Shown here: positions 18,831 through 27,419 of the stretch, piece by piece
How positions within the stretch are numbered: position 1 is the first letter of the stretch
Layout: the number at the start of each line of letters is the position of its first letter
NCBI GenBank assembly: GCA_964531645.1
Contig: CAZHEF010000017.1
Span: 1-49,408 of the forward strand
Reading direction: 5' to 3'
DNA length: 49,408 bases
Origin: JBBIMS01 sp964531645
Lineage (GTDB): Bacteria; Acidobacteriota; Aminicenantia; JBFLYD01; JBBIMS01
The notes under the pieces: model-generated
Told to the model about the DNA's origin: nothing
The model's input: only the letters and a program-made list of their open reading frames with translations
The model's database searches: none
Position numbers and translations under genes: made by a program

Positions 18831-19928
18831 TTATCTCAAGTAAAATTTTTTATCCAGCTCCTCAAGAATCTTTACAATCCCACCGTATTCCAATTCAGAA
18901 TATGGGAGCATTGAGGGTCCCACAAATCCCTGTCTTCTTATAAATATGGCTTTCTCCGCTATTCTCTCCCTAACATGATCCCAGAAAGGATGATCAAAGA
19001 CATCAACAGGGCCTGTCAATTTTCCATCTTTTATTGAAAAAACAGCTCCAGTGACAACAGGCGGACCATCAAAAAATGAAATTGTTGTCTGGAGTTTGCA
19101 TGGCATTAAGGGACCATTGTGACTACCCCTCATGAATCCTGCGACAAAGGGACCAATCTCAAATGGAGCAAGAACTTCTCCTGTTGCAGGGAAAGCACCC
19201 TGAACTCTTACTATTGCGATAGGATCATCTTTTCCAGTATATTTACCTGCTATGTTGTGAAGTCTCGTTGTTGATATTGCAACTGCCTGCTCTCCTGTTA
19301 CTCTGCTGTGGATACTTTCAATAACGAATCTCTCTGTGTCCCTCAAAAGAGCTGCTATGCTGTATATATCTTCAGGAGCGTTCAGCTCAATCACCCTGTC
19401 CCTTTCCACATGATTAACATCAATTATTGTAAACTTAAATCCTTTTGACATATGGGGAGCAAGAAGAAGCCCTGAGCAGTACATCGGGTCTGCAAAGGCA
19501 AGATAAAAAGGGAGATTGTAAGCACCAGGATCAGTTTTGTCTGCCGCAAAGAAAATAAAAGGTTCATTGGGTCTTTCCTCAAACTCCATTTCCGCAACAG
19601 CAGGACCAAGTCCCTTTACATTTCCTGAAAAAGTATCTACAAGAAGGTCCTGACCCGCTCCGTAAAGTCCAAGCTTTTTAGCAACTTCTGTTCCTACTTT
19701 GAAAGCATCCCATCCAAGCTTATGAATTTCTGGATTTGAGCCCCCCCTTGTATGGGTCATGAGAATCGAGATATCATCACCTGTGAAATTTATGTAGTGA
19801 TCAATTATTAAGTCCCTTCCGTGTTTTGAGATAAATTCTTTGATAGTATTAAAAAGTTCAGTGCCCGGGGTCAGGTGACCCCCTATCGAACCGACATCTG
19901 CCTTAATGACAGTAATTGTTATTTTCAT
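18831..19928 (-). CDS. Type V fructose-1,6-bisphosphate aldolase/phosphatase
   Basis: The 365-residue protein starts MKITITVIKADVGSIGGHL, the signature of the bifunctional FBP aldolase/phosphatase of archaea and some deep-branching bacteria. Other conserved pieces are NFTGDDISILMTH (metal-binding aspartates), AADKTDPGAYNLPFYLAFAD and FVAGFMRGSHNGPLMP. The enzyme condenses dihydroxyacetone phosphate and glyceraldehyde-3-phosphate and then removes phosphate to give fructose-6-phosphate, making gluconeogenesis effectively irreversible. It needs magnesium. The gene lies directly downstream of phosphofructokinase (82 bases), so opposing steps of the same pathway are neighbours. No N-terminal extension or truncation is seen. 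Confidence 0.94.
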   Translation of the reverse strand: MKITITVIKADVGSIGGHLTPGTELFNTIKEFISKHGRDLIIDHYINFTGDDISILMTHTRGGSNPEIHKLGWDAFKVGTEVAKKLGLYGAGQDLLVDTFSGNVKGLGPAVAEMEFEERPNEPFIFFAADKTDPGAYNLPFYLAFADPMYCSGLLLAPHMSKGFKFTIIDVNHVERDRVIELNAPEDIYSIAALLRDTERFVIESIHSRVTGEQAVAISTTRLHNIAGKYTGKDDPIAIVRVQGAFPATGEVLAPFEIGPFVAGFMRGSHNGPLMPCKLQTTISFFDGPPVVTGAVFSIKDGKLTGPVDVFDHPFWDHVRERIAEKAIFIRRQGFVGPSMLPYSELEYGGIVKILEELDKKFYLR

Positions 19929-20010
19929 TTAATTCCTCCATTTTATTTTTGTTAAAAGTTAATTTTATTAATAGGTGATTCGAGAGTCAAGAAAACAAAG
20001 TTTAGAAAAT

Positions 20011-21093
20011 TTAAATTCCAAAGGATGTTCCTGTTGCCATAGCCATTTTTACTAAATCTGAATCAGGGGAAACCCTTCTCGGCTTATCTATTATATCCTT
20101 AATATCAACAGTGACTATGTCATTCCCTCTCAGTCCAATCATCTTTCCAAACTCCCTTCTTCTGCAGGCAAGGACAGCGTGATAACCGAATCTGGTTGCA
20201 AGTGTTCTATCAAAGGGAGACGGAGAACCACCCCTCTGGAGATGCCCGAGTATTGTAACCCTTGTCTCAATTCCGGTAAGTTCCTCAATTTCATCTGCCA
20301 CTTTTGCACCAACACCTCCCAATCTTACTGGCATATCAGGGTCCTCAACTTTTTTCCTGAAAACATACTCTCCTCCCTCTTCCCTTGCTCCCTCAGCAAC
20401 TACAACAAGACTAAATCTTTTCCCCTGTTTCAGTCTCTCAAAAATCTTTTCAGCCACTTTTTTTATGTTGAAGGGGATTTCAGGAATTAAAATGACATCA
20501 GCTCCACCCGCAATCCCTGCATGAAGGGCAATCCATCCTGCAAATCTACCCATAACCTCCATTACCATTACCCTGTGATGGGATTCTGCAGTTGAATGAA
20601 GCTTGTCAAGGGCAGTTGTAGCAACCTGTAAAGCAGAGTCAAAACCAAAGGTCACATCCGTCCCGCTCAGGTCGTTGTCGATTGTTTTTGGAACACCAAC
20701 AACAGGAATCCCCTTTTCAAAAAATTTATAAGCAATTGCCTGAGTTCCGTCTCCTCCAACTGTTATAAGACAATCGAGTTCATTGTATTCTATTGTTTTT
20801 ATTGCAACATCTGAGTAATCTTCGTAAACCTTTTTCCCATTCTTATAAGTGAGCCATTTGAATGGATTGTCTCTATTGGATGTTCCAAGAATTGTTCCTC
20901 CCTTTGGAAGAATCCCTGAAACATCCACCTCCCTCAATGGTCTAACTCTTTTTTCCACAAGCCCTCTGTATCCATCCTCAATCCCGAAAACTTCCATCTC
21001 AAAATCATTTATAGCAGTTTTAACAACTGCTCTTATAACCGCATTAAGTCCAGGACAATCGCCACCACCAGTAAGAATACCAATCCTTCTCAT
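20011..21093 (-). CDS. 6-phosphofructokinase, PfkA family
   Basis: This 360-residue phosphofructokinase begins MRRIGILTGGGDCPGLNAVI. It has GGDGTQAIAYKFFEKGIPVVG, VPKTIDNDLSGTDVTFGFD with the catalytic TIDND, and MVMEVMGRFAGWIALHAG. It phosphorylates fructose-6-phosphate to the bisphosphate in the cytoplasm. The donor-specificity positions are mixed. The glycine in GGDGT (where PPi enzymes usually have aspartate) points to ATP, while the lysine in PKTIDND is the residue found in PPi-dependent and group III enzymes. ATP use is more likely, but PPi cannot be excluded. A TAGGAGG-type site precedes the ATG. FBPase V follows directly. Confidence 0.93.
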   Translation of the reverse strand: MRRIGILTGGGDCPGLNAVIRAVVKTAINDFEMEVFGIEDGYRGLVEKRVRPLREVDVSGILPKGGTILGTSNRDNPFKWLTYKNGKKVYEDYSDVAIKTIEYNELDCLITVGGDGTQAIAYKFFEKGIPVVGVPKTIDNDLSGTDVTFGFDSALQVATTALDKLHSTAESHHRVMVMEVMGRFAGWIALHAGIAGGADVILIPEIPFNIKKVAEKIFERLKQGKRFSLVVVAEGAREEGGEYVFRKKVEDPDMPVRLGGVGAKVADEIEELTGIETRVTILGHLQRGGSPSPFDRTLATRFGYHAVLACRRREFGKMIGLRGNDIVTVDIKDIIDKPRRVSPDSDLVKMAMATGTSFGI

Positions 21094-21111
21094 TTGTTTC
21101 CTCCTAATTTA

Positions 21112-21387
21112 TTAAAATGTAATTCTGAAATCCTGAAATTCCCCTTTGAAATCCATCCAATCTATATCAAGATTTTCCACAACTGCAAGGGGTGGACCTT
21201 TTTTAACTTCTTTAAGAAATTCTTTCATATTCTCCTCCTCACCCTCTGCCATAATCTCAACTTTTCCATCCAGCAAATTCCTCACCCATCCTTTAATCCC
21301 AAATCTTTGAGCCTGTCTCCTCGTAAAATCTCGAAAAAAAACACCCTGAACCCTACCTTCAACAATAACATGAGCCCTTCTTTTCAT
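21112..21387 (-). CDS. Acylphosphatase
   Basis: The 91-residue length is normal for the family. The anion-binding loop VEGRVQGVFFRDFTRR carries the conserved arginine, and KGWVRNLLDGKVEIMAEG carries the catalytic asparagine. The fold is a ferredoxin-like alpha/beta sandwich. It hydrolyses carboxyl-phosphate bonds such as those of acetyl phosphate or 1,3-bisphosphoglycerate. It sits 18 bases upstream of phosphofructokinase on the same strand and is probably in the same transcript. The physiological substrate is unknown. Confidence 0.95.
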   Translation of the reverse strand: MKRRAHVIVEGRVQGVFFRDFTRRQAQRFGIKGWVRNLLDGKVEIMAEGEEENMKEFLKEVKKGPPLAVVENLDIDWMDFKGEFQDFRITF

Positions 21388-21421
21388 GTCAAAAATTATA
21401 TCACATCAATCAGGAGAAACA

Positions 21422-21448
21422 AGCTAATAGCTGACAGCTCACAGCATG
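21422..21448 (+). repeat. Dispersed AGCTAATAGCT repeat, copy 2
   Basis: AGCTAATAGCTGACAGCTCACAGC lies between the M48 protease stop and the acylphosphatase start. It shares its first 11 bases exactly with the copy at 30664 and most positions with the one at 14722. Confidence 0.55.
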
Positions 21449-21545
21449 ATCTAATCAGTTAGAAATAAGATTAAGGGATTTAATACCACAAACACGTTGA
21501 AAATCTTTCATTCTTTTATACTTTTAAATTTTGCTTTTTGACTTA

Positions 21546-22400
21546 TTACTTCTTTCTTGGTTCGGGATAGGTGGAAAGCAGTCTTTTCACATAAAGGAAA
21601 TTCTTATTGCTTGAGGCTCTGTATTTCTTTTGAGGAAGTTTTGAGATGTAATACTCTATGTTCATTATTCTCTCTTCAGTTGTAGGATGGGTAGAAAGAA
21701 AAGGCAGTTCAATGCCTCCCTTTTTCATTTCAAGGAGTTTCTGGAAGAAAATTTTCATCCCGTTCGGGTCATAACTACTGTCATAAAGCATCTGAATGGC
21801 GAGGTAATCTGCCTCCCTTTCATTATCTCTGCTGAATTTCAACGATGAGAAGAAAAAGTAAGCCCCTCCTCCAATCTGAACAATTGATTTCAAATCTTCG
21901 TCTTTTATAATTGCTGAGGCAAGTCCAACAATTCCAAGAATCAAAAGTTGTCTTGAGATTTGATGGGATATATGCCTTCCAATAACATGCCCTATCTCAT
22001 GGGCTAAAACTCCTACAATTTCCTCTTCTGAATCGGCTCTTTCAATTAACCCTCTGTTTATCCAGACCTGGCCACCCATTGTCGCAAAGGCATTTACATC
22101 CATTGAATTTACAATTTTAAATCGATATTCATAATCAGAAACAAGCTCCTGTCTTCTATAATTACGAATGAGAGTTTCACCAATTTCTGCAATGTAATTT
22201 TCTGCATAAGGGTCATTGAGTAATTCTAAATTTGCCTCTATCTCCTTTGCGAATCCTTTGCCCTGTTCTATTTCAGCCTTTTTGCTGAAAAAATTAAAAC
22301 CTTTTCCAATCTTTGACTCATCAGCCTCATATGGTTTCTCTGGAACTGTGGCACATCCAAAAAACCCTAGTACTACCAAAGAAACAAAAAATTTTTTCAT
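21546..22400 (-). CDS. M48-family metalloprotease lipoprotein (BepA/LoiP-like)
   Basis: This 284-residue protein has a lipobox-like LGFFGCA at residues about 11-17, so it is probably anchored to the periplasmic face of the outer membrane. The peptidase M48 domain has the zinc motif LAHEIGHVIGRHI and the downstream ligand in NEREADYLAIQMLYDSSYDP, plus FLSTHPTTEERI near the end. Relatives such as BepA, YcaL and LoiP handle outer-membrane protein quality control. No TPR extension is present, so it is nearer to LoiP/YcaL in layout. It follows the phosphodiesterase gene by 11 bases on the minus strand. Confidence 0.92.
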   Translation of the reverse strand: MKKFFVSLVVLGFFGCATVPEKPYEADESKIGKGFNFFSKKAEIEQGKGFAKEIEANLELLNDPYAENYIAEIGETLIRNYRRQELVSDYEYRFKIVNSMDVNAFATMGGQVWINRGLIERADSEEEIVGVLAHEIGHVIGRHISHQISRQLLILGIVGLASAIIKDEDLKSIVQIGGGAYFFFSSLKFSRDNEREADYLAIQMLYDSSYDPNGMKIFFQKLLEMKKGGIELPFLSTHPTTEERIMNIEYYISKLPQKKYRASSNKNFLYVKRLLSTYPEPRKK

Positions 22401-22411
22401 GGTTCCTCCTC

Positions 22412-22891
22412 TTAAAGCTCTAAAAATAAAACTTTTTCATTATCCATATCTAAAATTGCTATGGAGGGCTCATTAAAAAGCCATCCGCAGGCTTCTCCTG
22501 GATTTACGACGAGTGAATCCCCTCTTCTTTCCACTGACCTTTTGTGAGTGTGACCATAAATAATTATATTATATTCACCGACTTTCTCCTCTAACTTCAA
22601 TGGCTTGTGCATTAGGAGGAATCTTTTATCATTCAGTATAAAAGAATAAGGTGGATTTTCAATCTGTCCAAAACCAGATACTGCATTTATCAACCCTTCT
22701 TTTTCTCCATCGTTATTTCCAAATACTCCAATGAAAGAAAATTTGAACTTTTTTATGTCCTCAATTATGAAGGGAGCAACAAAATCCCCTGCATGGAGAA
22801 TCCATGAGCATCCTTCATCTGAAAAAATTTCCATTGCCTTCTTCAGATAGCCTCTGTGGTCATGGGTATCTGAAATTATTCCTATCTTCAT
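22412..22891 (-). CDS. YfcE/MJ0936-type metallophosphoesterase
   Basis: The 159-residue protein carries all the metal-binding motifs of the small calcineurin-like phosphodiesterases: GIISDTHDH, LHAGDF, GVFGNNDGE, and IYGHTHKRSVE followed by VVNPGEACGW. Family members hydrolyse phosphodiesters in the cytoplasm; their natural substrates are mostly unknown. The gene begins one base after the polA stop on the minus strand, so it is translationally linked to DNA polymerase I. It has no signal peptide. Confidence 0.93.
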   Translation of the reverse strand: MKIGIISDTHDHRGYLKKAMEIFSDEGCSWILHAGDFVAPFIIEDIKKFKFSFIGVFGNNDGEKEGLINAVSGFGQIENPPYSFILNDKRFLLMHKPLKLEEKVGEYNIIIYGHTHKRSVERRGDSLVVNPGEACGWLFNEPSIAILDMDNEKVLFLEL

Positions 22892-22892
22892 T

Positions 22893-25550
22893 TTACACCT
22901 CTTCCCAGTTTTTTCCTGTACTCAGATTGACTTTCAAAGGAACTCTCAGGGGAAAAACTTCCTCAAGAATATTTTTTACTCCATTTTTTACAAATTCAAG
23001 TTCCTCATCAGGGCATTCAAGAATTATTTCATCATGAATTTGAAGGACGATTCTTGATCGAAGATTTTCTCTTTTTATAAAATCCCAGACCTCTATCATC
23101 CCTTTTTTCATAAGATCAGCAGTTGAGCCCTGAATTACAGAGTTTATTGCAATCCTTTCTCCCGAATTCCTTCTTCCTTTATTTGAACTCCTCAATTCCG
23201 GAATCTGTCTTTTCCTGCCAGAAATTGTGCGAACACACCCTTTTTCCTGAGCTTCATTTATTACATTCTCGATGAATTCTTTAACTTTTTTATATTTTTG
23301 AAAGTATTTTTCAATGAATTCCTTAGCCTTTTGAACAGGGACTCCAAGCTCCTTTGAAAGGGATTTGGCTGAGGTTCCATAAATTATTGAAAAATTTATT
23401 ATTTTTGCTCTCCTCCTTCTCTCCTCATGGGAAAATAAAAGCTCTTCAGAGAAAACCTCTGAAGCTGTCCTTTCATGAACATCTTCACCATTGCAAAAGG
23501 CTGAGACAAGAACAGGATCATTAGAAAAATGAGCAAGAACTCTGAGGTCTATCTGAGAGTAATCAGCTGAAAGGAAAGAGGATCCTTCCTCTGAAATAAA
23601 AGCCCTTCTAACCTTTCTTCCCACGGGGGTTTTCACTGGAATATTCTGGAGATTTGGTTCTGAGGAAGAAATCCTTCCAGTTGCAGTCCCTGCCTGATTG
23701 AAAGATGTATGGAGTCTTCCGGTCTTTGAATTTATCAACGAATAAATTGAATCACAGTATGTGGATTTTAACTTTGAAAGGGTTCTGTATTCAAGAATAA
23801 GGGGAATAACTGGATGAGCTGAGTAAAGTTCCATTAAAACTTCTGAATCTACAGAAAAATCTTTACTTTTAAAAGTCTTTTTTATTGAGGGAAGATTTAA
23901 TTTATCAAACAAAATCTCAGCAACCTGTTTTGGAGAATTAATGTTGAACTCAACTCCTGCACTCTTGTAAATCTTTTGCGAAATTTCGCCAATCTCCCTT
24001 TCAAGGGATTTTGAAAAATCAGAAATATAATTTGTGTCCACTTTAATCCCTGAATACTCCATTTCTGCAAGAACCTCTACGAAAGGTAATTCAAGCTCTT
24101 TATAAACTCCCTCAAAGCTCTCCTCCTTTATTTTTTTTCTTAGCTCCTCTGTCAGAATCAATGCAAGATCCGAAGCCTCGCAGAAATATTTCGCTTTTTT
24201 TTCCATACTTATAGAGTCAAAATTTGTTTTATTTTTTGCTGGGTTTTCCTCTTCTTTATAATATTTTGTTCTGTATGAAAGGAACTCCATGGAAAGCTCA
24301 TCAAGGGAATGCTCTCTTCTGTTGGGATTAAGAAGATAAGAAAGAATCATGGAATCATCCTGAATATTTTTAATTTTAATTCCATTGCTTTTAAGGACAA
24401 TATAATCAAACTTTATGTTGTGTCCTGTTTTTGCTATAGACTCATCATCAAAAATCTCTTTTACAATTTCAAAAGCCTTTGATTTTTCAATTTTTGATGA
24501 ATTAGAAAATCCATTTTTGAGAGGGACATAAGATGCTCTATTTGCCTCTGTTGAAAAAGATATTCCATCGATCTCCGCTCCCACTGGACATTTCAATCTT
24601 GTCTCCACTTTTACTGAAACCCTTTTTCTATCCTTTATTTCTTCAAAAATTTTAAGAAATTCCTCATTATCCCGAACGATTCTATAATCTTTTTCAACGG
24701 TTTCTACGGCAGGAAGCTCTTTGAGAGGTGTGCTAAACTGGAGTTCTTCAAAAATTTTTCTAAGTTCATTTATATCACATTCCTTCATTTTAAAATCCGA
24801 TGAGTCGAATTCTGTTGGGAGGTCTCTCTTAACTTTCACAAGCTCCCTGCTCATAAGAAGTGACTCAAGGTTTGCTTTTATTAGCTCTCTGTATCTTTCC
24901 TTTACCTTTTCAAGATTGGACAAAAGATTATCAATGGAGCCAAACTCCTTTATAAGCTCCTTTGCTCCCTTCTCTCCTATTCCAGGGACTCCTGGAACAT
25001 TGTCAGTGGGATCCCCCCACAGGGAAAGAACATCCACAACCTTAGAGGGTTGAACACCAAAAAACTCCTCAACTCCTTTCTCATCAAGATATATCTCCTT
25101 TGCAGGATTGTATATTTTTATTCCATTCTTTACAAGTTGAAGAAGGTCCTTGTCAGTTGTGGCAATTATAATTTCAAGCTCTTCATTTCTAAATCTTTCT
25201 GCAACTGAACCAATCACATCATCAGCTTCATAATTTTGTATCTCAATAATGGGAATTTTATATGCTGTGATTATTCTCTTAATCCAAGGAATCTGAATCT
25301 GGAGGTCGTAGGGCATGGGCTTCCTTTCAGCCTTGTATTTTTCGTAAGCTTCATGTCTAACTGTCTTCCCACCAGCATCCATTGCAATGCACATGTAATC
25401 AGGTTTAATTTCATTTATGATTTTCCTCAGTGTGTTCAAAAAACCATAAATTGCATTTGTGGGAAACCCCTCTTTTGTGGATAATTTTTTAATTGCATAA
25501 AAGGACCTGTAAATTAAAGAGTTAGCATCCAAGATAACAAATTTTTCCAT
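22893..25550 (-). CDS. polA: DNA polymerase I
   Basis: This is an 885-residue protein. The N-terminal 5'-nuclease domain (1-about 285) has VILDANSLIYRSFYA-like start text, YEADDVIGS and GDPTDNVPGVPGIGEKGA. The middle is a 3'-5'-exonuclease-like domain, and the C-terminal half is the family A polymerase. Polymerase motif A is SADYSQIDLRVLAHFS, with aspartate in place of the usual glutamate. Motif B is RRRAKIINFSIIYGTS, with Ser in place of the usual Gly after NF. Motif C is LQIHDEIILE. In the exonuclease domain the first carboxylate motif reads SVKVETR where DxE is expected, so the first aspartate appears replaced by lysine, while GHNIKFD and SDLALIL keep theirs. Proofreading may therefore be weak. 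The role is repair and Okazaki-fragment processing. Confidence 0.96.
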   Translation of the reverse strand: MEKFVILDANSLIYRSFYAIKKLSTKEGFPTNAIYGFLNTLRKIINEIKPDYMCIAMDAGGKTVRHEAYEKYKAERKPMPYDLQIQIPWIKRIITAYKIPIIEIQNYEADDVIGSVAERFRNEELEIIIATTDKDLLQLVKNGIKIYNPAKEIYLDEKGVEEFFGVQPSKVVDVLSLWGDPTDNVPGVPGIGEKGAKELIKEFGSIDNLLSNLEKVKERYRELIKANLESLLMSRELVKVKRDLPTEFDSSDFKMKECDINELRKIFEELQFSTPLKELPAVETVEKDYRIVRDNEEFLKIFEEIKDRKRVSVKVETRLKCPVGAEIDGISFSTEANRASYVPLKNGFSNSSKIEKSKAFEIVKEIFDDESIAKTGHNIKFDYIVLKSNGIKIKNIQDDSMILSYLLNPNRREHSLDELSMEFLSYRTKYYKEEENPAKNKTNFDSISMEKKAKYFCEASDLALILTEELRKKIKEESFEGVYKELELPFVEVLAEMEYSGIKVDTNYISDFSKSLEREIGEISQKIYKSAGVEFNINSPKQVAEILFDKLNLPSIKKTFKSKDFSVDSEVLMELYSAHPVIPLILEYRTLSKLKSTYCDSIYSLINSKTGRLHTSFNQAGTATGRISSSEPNLQNIPVKTPVGRKVRRAFISEEGSSFLSADYSQIDLRVLAHFSNDPVLVSAFCNGEDVHERTASEVFSEELLFSHEERRRRAKIINFSIIYGTSAKSLSKELGVPVQKAKEFIEKYFQKYKKVKEFIENVINEAQEKGCVRTISGRKRQIPELRSSNKGRRNSGERIAINSVIQGSTADLMKKGMIEVWDFIKRENLRSRIVLQIHDEIILECPDEELEFVKNGVKNILEEVFPLRVPLKVNLSTGKNWEEV

Positions 25551-25553
25551 TAT

Positions 25554-26162
25554 TCATACTTTGTGTATGAGTTTCCTTATTTCATCGGAACCGAAATGCT
25601 CCTTTTCAGCATTTATAATAATAAAGAATCTGTTCTCAGTATCCTTAGGAACTTCAATTTCAACCTCAACCCTCCCTTCTTTATCTGTAAAACCCTCCCA
25701 TAATTCCCAGGAATTTGAAGCATCCTTTATCAAAATCTTAATTTTTGAGTATGGAACAGGAACACTGGATATGCTTTCATTAGTCTGGAGGTAGATCTTT
25801 ATTCGCGGTGGTTTTGCTGGGATTACAGTAAATGGGAAAAGGAAAATTTTCAATACTTTCTCGGGTAGTTCCTTTAAAAAATCAATTACAAGGTCGTCAA
25901 GAAAAGGCTCTCCAGCGGGCCAGAGGATTGAATCCATCGCACCCTTCTTTATATCAAAGATTATCTGCCTGTGATGATTCTCAACAAATTTTCTAAGGGA
26001 TTCTTTGTCTGTTTCATTTATTTCAGATTTTTTAACATGGACAATTTCTCCCTTCTTATAAATCAAAGTTTCAACATAGGAGGGCAGGGTCCCCTTCAGC
26101 TCGGTCTGTATATGGAGATTCACCCCCTTGTAATATATATCATTATTCAATCCAATGCTCAT
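25554..26162 (-). CDS. Conserved-looking hypothetical protein upstream of polA
   Basis: I do not recognise a named family for this 202-residue protein. The N-terminal 55 residues, with YYKGVNLHIQTELKG and PSYVETLIYKKGEIVHVKK, resemble a small domain of unknown function in which a His-x-QTE segment is followed by an ET..Y..GEI strand pair. The C-terminal part (about 115-200) looks like a beta-sandwich carrying VPVPYSKIKILIKDA and GFTDKEGRVEVEIEV, similar in style to carboxypeptidase-regulatory or Ig-like folds. There is no signal peptide or transmembrane segment, so it is probably cytoplasmic. It ends 3 bases before the polA start and probably shares its transcript. Confidence 0.7.
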   Translation of the reverse strand: MSIGLNNDIYYKGVNLHIQTELKGTLPSYVETLIYKKGEIVHVKKSEINETDKESLRKFVENHHRQIIFDIKKGAMDSILWPAGEPFLDDLVIDFLKELPEKVLKIFLFPFTVIPAKPPRIKIYLQTNESISSVPVPYSKIKILIKDASNSWELWEGFTDKEGRVEVEIEVPKDTENRFFIIINAEKEHFGSDEIRKLIHKV

Positions 26163-26353
26163 ATCAAAATTTTAATTACTCCTGCTTTTAAAATCAAATT
26201 TCAGAATAAATTATTCAAATACCTCAAGGAAAATAGCTGATGAAAGGGCTCATTGTAGACTTCAAATATATAAATTTAACTCTGGACCTTTCTTCTTGAC
26301 ATGAATGTTTCTTTAGGGAAAAATTTATATAAAAGTTTTTATAGGAGGTTTTC

Positions 26354-27202
26354 ATGGAAATTAAGAAGATTGGAATTGTAGGAGCAGGGACAATGGGTTC
26401 AGGAATTGCTCAGGTCTCTGCCACTTCAGGGCTTGAGACCATTCTTCACGATTTAAACAATGAAATATTAAACAGAGCTCTTTCCACAATGGGGAAAAGT
26501 CTTGACAAGCTTATTGAGAAAGGAAAGGTTCAGGAGAGCAAAGAATCAATTCTTTCGAGAATTAAGACCACTACAAAACTGGAAGGTTTTTCCGATTGCG
26601 ACCTCGTTGTAGAGGCAGTTTTCGAATGCTTTGATGTAAAAAAGGAGGTTTTCGAAAAACTCGATACATCCTGTAAACCAGAGGCAATTCTTGCAACAAA
26701 CACATCCTCCATTTCCATAACAAAAATTGGAGGCGTAACAAAGAGGGCAAACAAGGTTATAGGGATGCACTTTATGAATCCTGTTCCCATTATGACCCTC
26801 GTTGAGATTATAAGAGGACTTGCAACAGACGATGAAACTTTTAATCTTGTAAAGGGTGTTGCTGAGAAAATGGGGAAAGTTCCTGTTGAGGCAAAGGACT
26901 ATCCAGGCTTTATATCCAACAGAATTCTTATGCCCATGATAAATGAGGCAATCTATACTCTGATGGAAGGAGTCGGAACAGCTGAGGCTATTGACACGGT
27001 TATGAAGCTTGGAATGAATCATCCAATGGGTCCTCTAACTCTTGCAGACTTCATTGGTCTGGATGTTTGCCTCGATATAATGGAAGTTCTTTACGAAGGG
27101 TTTGGAGATCCGAAATACAGACCATGCCCCCTTCTAAGGAAAATGGTGGATGCTGGTTATCTCGGAAGAAAAACTGGGAAGGGATTTTACGAGTATAAAT
27201 AA
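26354..27202 (+). CDS. 3-hydroxyacyl-CoA (3-hydroxybutyryl-CoA) dehydrogenase
   Basis: This 282-residue cytoplasmic enzyme starts with the NAD-binding Rossmann motif IGIVGAGTMGSGIAQ. It carries LVVEAVFECFDVKKEVF, TNTSSISITKI, the catalytic-histidine motif IGMHFMNPVPIMTLVEII, KDYPGFISNRILMPMINEA and the C-terminal GRKTGKGFYEYK. It is a single-domain Hbd/PaaH-type protein, not fused to a hydratase. It oxidises or reduces 3-hydroxyacyl-CoA. AGGAGG lies seven bases before the ATG. It may work with the acetoacetyl-CoA thiolase at 9139-10287, although it is on the other strand. Confidence 0.95.
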   Translation: MEIKKIGIVGAGTMGSGIAQVSATSGLETILHDLNNEILNRALSTMGKSLDKLIEKGKVQESKESILSRIKTTTKLEGFSDCDLVVEAVFECFDVKKEVFEKLDTSCKPEAILATNTSSISITKIGGVTKRANKVIGMHFMNPVPIMTLVEIIRGLATDDETFNLVKGVAEKMGKVPVEAKDYPGFISNRILMPMINEAIYTLMEGVGTAEAIDTVMKLGMNHPMGPLTLADFIGLDVCLDIMEVLYEGFGDPKYRPCPLLRKMVDAGYLGRKTGKGFYEYK

Positions 27203-27245
27203 GAAGTTTTAACAGAAATCGAATTAAAAAGATTAAAAATTTAAA

Positions 27246-27419
27246 ATGAAAGAAGAAACCAAAAGAAGGGAAGAGAAATGGGCAAAATTTCACAAGTGGG
27301 AAAAGGAATACGAAAATGAAAAATTAAGAAGACTCACTCCAACAGAAAGGTTAAGAATCCTTGATGATTTATATCTCTTCACACAAAAAATTAGAGAAGA
27401 AATTAAAAAGAAAAGATGA
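27246..27419 (+). CDS. Small charged protein of unknown function
   Basis: The frame encodes 57 residues, mostly Lys, Arg and Glu, and starts MKEETKRREEKWAKFHKWEK. The C-terminal half, LTPTERLRILDDLYLFTQKI, reads as an amphipathic helix and resembles short helical proteins often found beside nucleotidyltransferase-type toxin-antitoxin genes. That likeness is from memory and weak. There is no strong ribosome site. Its stop codon overlaps the start of the next small ORF (TGATG), which supports both being translated. Confidence 0.45.
   Translation: MKEETKRREEKWAKFHKWEKEYENEKLRRLTPTERLRILDDLYLFTQKIREEIKKKR

Noticed and set aside
26296..26331. TTGACA (26296-26301) and TATATA (26326-26331) as a promoter for the 3-hydroxyacyl-CoA dehydrogenase
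   Set aside because: The spacer is 24 bases, well outside 16-18, and no good -10 lies at the proper distance.
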